The position numbers were made by a program, and so were the translations under genes. DNA of 17,859 nt from CAYVOX01 sp964453035 (GTDB lineage: Bacteria > Chloroflexota > Anaerolineae > Anaerolineales > Anaerolineaceae), in NCBI GenBank assembly GCA_964453035.1, contig CAYVOX010000058.1, positions 1 to 17,859 of the forward strand, given 5' to 3'. Shown piece by piece: positions 14,268 through 17,859 of the stretch (positions are counted from its first letter, which is position 1; the number at the start of each line of letters is the position of its first letter). Below the pieces are notes generated by a model. The model had not been told where the DNA came from. It worked only from the letters and a program-made list of their open reading frames with translations, and made no database searches.

Positions 14268-15585
14268 CAAACTGCGCAGGAAAATCCTGCAGTCCATTCC
14301 TGAATTTGCTGCGGCTGCCTGGCCGGAGGCGGCGTTTGTGCCGGGAGTGACGCCGGTACCCGTCTCTGGCAGGGTGTTTGACGCGGAGGATGTTTCTACC
14401 CTGGTGGATTGCGCGCTGGATTTTTGGCTGACCACCGGGCGCTTTGCCGACCAGTTTGAGCGGGAATTCGCGAGCTTTTTGGGCGCGCGCCATGCCATTT
14501 TGTGCAATTCGGGCTCCTCGGCCAATTTGCTGGCGCTGACTGCGCTGACCTCGGATGCGCTGGGCGAAAAGGCGCTCAAACCCGGCGACGAGGTTATCAC
14601 AGTGGCGGCGGGGTTCCCGACCACGGTTAATCCCATCCTGCAAAACCAGCTGGTGCCGGTGTTTGTGGATGTGAACCTTGAGACGTTTAATGCGGATACC
14701 ACCGCGCTGGAGAGGGCTATCAGCCCTAAAAGCCGGGCGATTTTTCTGGCGCACACGCTGGGGAACCCGTTTGACGTGGAGGCCGTGAAGCAACTGGCTG
14801 AGAAGCACCATTTGTGGTTTCTGGAGGATAACTGCGACGCCCTGGGCTCAACGGTGCACGGACAGTTGACGGGTACCTTTGGACATTTAGCCACGCACAG
14901 CTTTTACCCGGCACATCACATCACCATGGGCGAGGGGGGCTGCGTGGTGACGGATTCGCCGGTGTTGAAGAAGAGCGTGGAATCCTTCCGCGACTGGGGC
15001 AGGGATTGCTGGTGCCCGCCGGGCAAGGATAATACCTGCGGACGGCGCTTTGACTGGCAACTGGGCGAGCTGCCGCCAAATTATGACCACAAGTACGTTT
15101 ACTCTAACATCGGTTACAACCTGAAGCTGACGGATATGCAGGCGGCGGTGGGATTATCCCAGCTTAAGAAGCTGCGGCGCTTTATCGAGATTCGAAAAGA
15201 GAACTGGCAATATCTGCGGCGGAAACTGGCGCCTATGGAGGCGTATTTCATCCTTCCCCAGCCGGCGCCGGGGAGCGACCCGAGCTGGTTTGGCTTTTTG
15301 ATGTGTGTGCGCGACTCGGCGCCGTTTACGCGAGATGAACTGGTGGTGTATCTCAATCAAAAGAAGGTGGGCACGCGCCTGCTCTTCGGGGGAAACCTGA
15401 CGCGCCAGCCTGCCTATCTAAAAAAGCATTTCCGGGTGGTTGGCAGCCTGGCCAATTCAGACCTGGCGATGCGCAACGCCTTCTGGGTGGGGGTGTATCC
15501 GGGCATTGGGGCGGTGATGCTGGATTACGTAGCGCAAACCATTGAGGAATTCATCCAGAAGAGCCTTTCTAAGCCGGGTAAATGA
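14257..15585 (+). CDS. rfbH: CDP-4-keto-6-deoxy-D-glucose 3-dehydratase (E1, PLP and [2Fe-2S])
   Basis: A 442-residue enzyme of the DegT/aminotransferase fold that uses pyridoxamine phosphate and a [2Fe-2S] cluster to remove the C3 hydroxyl of CDP-4-keto-6-deoxyglucose. Two hallmarks are intact. At the PLP-lysine position there is a histidine (HSFYPAHHITMGEGG, H220), which separates dehydratases from aminotransferases. The cluster ligands fit C193-x57-C251-x-C253-x7-C261, the same spacing and numbering as I recall for the Yersinia E1. Other motifs: FAS...ILCNSGSSANLLAL, PGDEVITVAAGFPTTVNPIL, EDNCDALGST. AAAGGAG lies shortly before the ATG at 14257. Last gene of the operon, overlapping the RmlD-like gene by 11 bases. 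Its partner reductase (RfbI/E3) is not in the window, so electrons must come from elsewhere. Confidence 0.96.
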   Translation: MNADKLRRKILQSIPEFAAAAWPEAAFVPGVTPVPVSGRVFDAEDVSTLVDCALDFWLTTGRFADQFEREFASFLGARHAILCNSGSSANLLALTALTSDALGEKALKPGDEVITVAAGFPTTVNPILQNQLVPVFVDVNLETFNADTTALERAISPKSRAIFLAHTLGNPFDVEAVKQLAEKHHLWFLEDNCDALGSTVHGQLTGTFGHLATHSFYPAHHITMGEGGCVVTDSPVLKKSVESFRDWGRDCWCPPGKDNTCGRRFDWQLGELPPNYDHKYVYSNIGYNLKLTDMQAAVGLSQLKKLRRFIEIRKENWQYLRRKLAPMEAYFILPQPAPGSDPSWFGFLMCVRDSAPFTRDELVVYLNQKKVGTRLLFGGNLTRQPAYLKKHFRVVGSLANSDLAMRNAFWVGVYPGIGAVMLDYVAQTIEEFIQKSLSKPGK

Positions 15586-15606
15586 GGAATTAATCCTTAA
15601 GTATTA

Positions 15607-15635
15607 TTGAAGTACCCGTGCTTATTGGGTAATAT
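15607..15635 (+). promoter_or_regulatory. Promoter of the secreted repeat protein gene
   Basis: TTGAAG (15607-15612) and TAATAT (15630-15635) are separated by 17 bases, a good sigma70-type arrangement. Transcription would start near 15642, about 25 bases before ATG 15667, which has GGAGG at 15657-15661. The 15586-15666 stretch therefore holds a promoter and leader; no clear terminator for the glycan operon was found there. Confidence 0.6.
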
Positions 15636-15666
15636 CTATGCAACACATCACTCTTTGGAGGAAGCA

Positions 15667-17019
15667 ATGAAAGCTCTACGTTACATTTTGATTTTGGCCC
15701 TGGTTCTTGGCCTGGTTGGTTTCGTCACATCCTCGACCTCAGCCCAGAAATTCTCGTATGTTTCTGGTATCCAAATCCAGAACCTTTCCGATGCGACGGC
15801 TAACATCGTGATTGACTACTATGCCGGCGGCACTGGCGTGGATGCAGGTACCCTGGTGACCTCCACCAGCCGCACCGTTGACCCCAATACGATGATTTTC
15901 TACTTCCCGATCCCGATTGATGGTTCCTTCAATGGGTCGGTGGTCATCAGCTCGGATAGCCCACTCGGCGCCATCTCCAACATCCTGAGCTCCGATTACA
16001 AAACCCAGGCTTCGTACGTCGGCTTCAGCGCCGGGACGAACTCGGTTTACCTGCCCCTGCTGGATAAAGGCAACAGCGGCTGGGATAGCTGGTTCACCGT
16101 CCAGAACACCGGCTCTTCCGATGCGACCGTTACCATTACTTACGGCGACTGCGTTGGCAATCAGCCTCTGCCTGTGACCATCAAACCCAATGCCAGCAAG
16201 TCCTTCTACCAGGCCGCGGAAGCCTGTCACACTACAAAAATCTTCCCCGCCACCATCACCAGCACCCAGCCCATTGCGGCGGTTGTGCTGCGCGAAACCA
16301 CGGCTGTGATGACGGCCTACTCTGGTTTTGGCGCTGCAGCGACGAAACCCGTGATGCCCCTGATTAACTCCAATAACGGCGGCATTCTCACGGGCGTCAA
16401 CATCTTCAACCAGTCAGCCACCGAAACCGTGGTGACCGTTTCCTACACGCCTTCCATGGCTGGCACCGCCTGCTCCGAACAGCAGACCATCCCTGGCAAT
16501 TCGATGAAGACCTTCGCGTTGTTCGCCTTTGCCCGCGACAATGCCGGCGAGGATTGCGCTAACGGCGTCAAATTCATCGGAGCCGGTGCGGTCACCGCCA
16601 ATTCCGCCAATGCGCCCCTCACCTCGGTCATCACCCAGTTCACCTCGGTTGACGGCGCTATGTACGGCGGTTTTGACCCCGCCACGGCTACCTCCAAAGT
16701 GGTTTACCCCACCATCTTTGACCGCCGCGGTTCTCAGAACCTGTGGACCAGCCTTTCAGCCATGAACGTCGGCACCCTGGCAACCACGGTCAACTGCACC
16801 TTCACCAATTCCACCTACTCGATCGGCCCCGTTGTGCTCGATCCGGGCGAAGGCCTGAACGACATCCAGTACAACAAGATTGCCTACAACTACGTGGGTG
16901 GAGCCACCTGCATTGCGACGGGTGGAGACGCCAAGATTGTTGGCCAGGTGAATGAAATTGCCCAAACATTCCTCCGAATCTCAGACGGTTTCATGATTTA
17001 CGAAGGAATTAACCAGTAG
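15667..17019 (+). CDS. Secreted protein with four tandem beta-rich repeat units, function unknown
   Basis: A 450-residue exported protein. Residues 1-26 are a signal peptide (K2, R5, then a hydrophobic core) ending TSSTSA-Q. The rest appears to be four ~100-residue units (30-134, 135-235, 236-353, 354-450) with a shared plan: an opening like W-F-T-V-Q-N-T-G (IQIQNLSDA, FTVQNTGSSDA, VNIFNQSATE, LSAMNVGTLA), Thr/Val-rich strands, a Pro-Asn/Gly turn, then G-S/P-L-x-S-V and a closing Y-x-G-F...V-Y-L-P-L/I. Units 2-4 each have two cysteines (C162/C187, C269/C297, C377/C415), probably disulfide pairs. Start 15667 follows GGAGG by 5 bases; an upstream open extension to 15607 lacks these signals. Codons such as TTC, ATC, AAC and ACC dominate, unlike neighbours rich in GTG and GCG, so expression may be high. 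No known family was recognised; a surface-coat or matrix role is only a guess. Confidence 0.85.
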   Translation: MKALRYILILALVLGLVGFVTSSTSAQKFSYVSGIQIQNLSDATANIVIDYYAGGTGVDAGTLVTSTSRTVDPNTMIFYFPIPIDGSFNGSVVISSDSPLGAISNILSSDYKTQASYVGFSAGTNSVYLPLLDKGNSGWDSWFTVQNTGSSDATVTITYGDCVGNQPLPVTIKPNASKSFYQAAEACHTTKIFPATITSTQPIAAVVLRETTAVMTAYSGFGAAATKPVMPLINSNNGGILTGVNIFNQSATETVVTVSYTPSMAGTACSEQQTIPGNSMKTFALFAFARDNAGEDCANGVKFIGAGAVTANSANAPLTSVITQFTSVDGAMYGGFDPATATSKVVYPTIFDRRGSQNLWTSLSAMNVGTLATTVNCTFTNSTYSIGPVVLDPGEGLNDIQYNKIAYNYVGGATCIATGGDAKIVGQVNEIAQTFLRISDGFMIYEGINQ

Positions 17020-17036
17020 CCTGTTCTCCCTTTCAG

Positions 17037-17070
17037 AAGGAGGTGACTATGCAGTCACCTCCTTTTGTTG
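17037..17070 (+). terminator. Strong hairpin with T-rich tail (terminator or SD-sequestering element)
   Basis: AAGGAGGTGACT (17037-17048) and AGTCACCTCCTT (17053-17064) form a perfect 12-bp stem with loop ATGC, followed by TTGTTG. It lies 18 bases after the stop of the repeat protein, so a rho-independent terminator or partial attenuator before the lipoprotein gene is likely. The left arm contains a complete Shine-Dalgarno sequence and the right arm the complementary anti-SD sequence. Confidence 0.75.
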
Positions 17071-17090
17071 CAAATTTCAAGGAGTTCGTT

Positions 17091-17633
17091 ATGAAGCAGT
17101 TCTTAAAAATAGCCCTTTTACTCCTATTCGCGGTTACCCTGGCGGCCTGCGACCAGCAGAAAACCACCACGCCCACCAAAATTGACCCATCGGGGTACCC
17201 CATGCCAACCGCTTACCAGCCTTACCCGGCTCCAAACTCGGGTTACCCGGCGCCCGTGGACCCCAAACCCACCCAGGCGCCAACCCTGGATAAATCTAAA
17301 GCGGTGGTGAAGGGCGTCTTATTGTTGAATGGAAAGCCGGTCAAGTTGCAGAACTTATACCTGGGCGGCGTGCTGACGGATGCCAAGGGCAAGGAAATTG
17401 TGGCTTCGATGAACCAGCAGAAGGATCCCAATGCGCTCACCAACAGCCTGGGAGAATTCACGTTCGTCAATGTGCCTCCGGGACGCTATGCTGTCATCCT
17501 GGATAATGCCACCACCGCGGCGCTGCTGTTGAACCCGAAGGGGAGCGAGGCTATCCTGCTGACGCTGAAAGCTGGCGATACGATTGACCTGGGAAAGCTG
17601 GATTATCAGGACTTGCCTATTCCCAAACCGTAA
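17091..17633 (+). CDS. Lipoprotein with Tyr-Pro-rich linker and carboxypeptidase-regulatory-like domain
   Basis: A 180-residue lipoprotein. The N-terminus starts MKQFLKIALLLL and ends in the lipobox L-A-A-C with C20 as lipidation site. Residues 21-70 are a flexible linker with repeated Y-P-x-P units (SGYPMP, QPYPAP, SGYPAP). Residues 71-180 look like a beta-sandwich of the carboxypeptidase regulatory-like type: VVKGVLLLNGKPVKLQNLYLG, TNSLGEFTFVNVPPGRYAVILD, and a closing LKAGDTIDLGKLDY. It should sit on the outer membrane-face or wall side, tethered by lipid. The start at 17091 (AAGGAG at 17079-17084) gives the normal signal peptide; an in-frame ATG at 17049 with its own strong SD is inside the hairpin and less likely. 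It may work with the repeat protein upstream, but no specific job can be read from it. Confidence 0.85.
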   Translation: MKQFLKIALLLLFAVTLAACDQQKTTTPTKIDPSGYPMPTAYQPYPAPNSGYPAPVDPKPTQAPTLDKSKAVVKGVLLLNGKPVKLQNLYLGGVLTDAKGKEIVASMNQQKDPNALTNSLGEFTFVNVPPGRYAVILDNATTAALLLNPKGSEAILLTLKAGDTIDLGKLDYQDLPIPKP

Positions 17634-17674
17634 CGATGTTGTGAAATTATCCGATCCTCCTCAATAGCCTGTTT

Positions 17675-17749
17675 TACTCAAAATCACCTTACCGCGGGAT
17701 GCGCAGACCTGAAGGCCGGCATCATCCTCAAGTTCGGTGATTTTGAGTA
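17675..17749. repeat. 14-bp inverted repeat upstream of the last gene
   Basis: TACTCAAAATCACC (17675-17688) and GGTGATTTTGAGTA (17736-17749) are perfect inverted arms around 47 bases. The spacer has a second pair, GATGC (17699-17703) and GCATC. The right arm ends inside TATAAT (17748-17753). Nature unknown: operator pair, long hairpin or small mobile palindrome. This is the only notable structure in 17634-17817. Confidence 0.65.
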
Positions 17750-17753
17750 TAAT
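17748..17753 (+). promoter_or_regulatory. Possible -10 box for the gene at 17818
   Basis: TATAAT (17748-17753) lies 64 bases before ATG 17818. No -35 of good quality is seen 16-18 bases upstream and no TGn precedes it, so support is moderate. Confidence 0.3.
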
Positions 17754-17817
17754 GGGGATGTTGCTGCGAGGGAAACCAGCCTCACACGATCCCCCAAAAC
17801 TTAATGAAAGGTTGAAC

Positions 17818-17859
17818 ATGACCAAATTCACCGCGAGATTGCTCTTTATTGTCATCCTT
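17818..17859 (+). CDS. Start of a probable exported protein (partial)
   Basis: ATG at 17818 begins MTKFTARLLFIVIL and runs off the right edge after 14 codons. The Lys and Arg followed by a hydrophobic run look like the beginning of a signal peptide or membrane anchor. AAAGG (17807-17811) precedes the ATG by about 6 bases. Function cannot be told. Confidence 0.55.
   Translation, partial: MTKFTARLLFIVIL

Noticed and set aside
14257..15585. Reading RfbH as an ordinary DegT/DnrJ/EryC1 aminotransferase or as ColD-type dehydratase.
   Set aside because: The PLP lysine is replaced by His (not an aminotransferase), and the full four-Cys cluster pattern is present, which ColD lacks.
17675..17749. Rho-independent terminator for the lipoprotein gene.
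   Set aside because: A 47-base loop and no T tract after the right arm do not fit an intrinsic terminator; kept as an inverted repeat only.
17661..17855. Minus-strand 64-codon open frame at the right end.
   Set aside because: It crosses the inverted repeat, the likely -10 box and the start of an exported-protein gene, and has no recognisable domain.
1..17859. CRISPR arrays, tRNA or rRNA genes, transposases, integrases, restriction-modification genes.
   Set aside because: No evenly spaced direct repeats, cloverleaf sequences or matching protein motifs were seen on either strand.

Overview
The window looks like a chromosomal segment of a GC-rich bacterium, most likely a member of the Chloroflexota (Anaerolineae-like). 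This is inferred from style, not from a marker gene: a TIR protein with a helical/Zn-like/TerB-like tail, a lipoprotein with a Tyr-Pro-rich linker, many ArnT/GT39-like and GT2/GT4 enzymes, and apparently leaderless starts. No rRNA, tRNA, transposase, integrase or CRISPR array was seen.

Layout. (1) Positions 1-1574, minus strand: a TIR-domain signalling/defence-type protein that runs off the left edge. (2) 1679-5060, minus strand: a three-gene operon with 4-bp overlaps (GT39-like membrane glycosyltransferase, small 4-TM protein, CYTH protein), closed by a rho-independent terminator at 1679-1702. (3) 5061-5154: a compact divergent promoter region with two extended -10 boxes placed exactly symmetrically about an inverted repeat. 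(4) 5155-7224, plus strand: a polyprenyl-phosphate-mannosyltransferase-like GT2 and a GT4. (5) 7211-8284, minus strand: a convergent GT4 that appears to be transcribed as a leaderless mRNA. (6) 8285-8536: a degenerate intergenic repeat pair. (7) 8537-15585, plus strand: a tightly packed eight-gene operon (sugar nucleotidyltransferase, GT2, LPG-synthase-type membrane protein, RfbF, RfbG, RfbC-like epimerase, RmlD-like reductase, RfbH). (8) 15607-17859, plus strand: a secreted protein made of four repeated beta-rich units with its own promoter, a strong hairpin, a lipoprotein, a 14-bp inverted repeat, and the first codons of another probable exported protein.

How the genes fit together. The central region is a surface-glycan locus. 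RfbF makes CDP-glucose, RfbG makes CDP-4-keto-6-deoxyglucose, and RfbH (all three Fe-S/PLP hallmarks intact) removes the 3-hydroxyl. A cupin epimerase and an RmlD-like 4-ketoreductase could then give an L-configured 3,6-dideoxyhexose of the CDP-ascarylose type. The partner reductase (RfbI/AscD, E3) is not in the window. The glycosyltransferases, GT39-like enzyme and membrane protein would assemble or transfer the glycan, and the exported repeat protein downstream is a possible acceptor or cell-surface partner (inference only).
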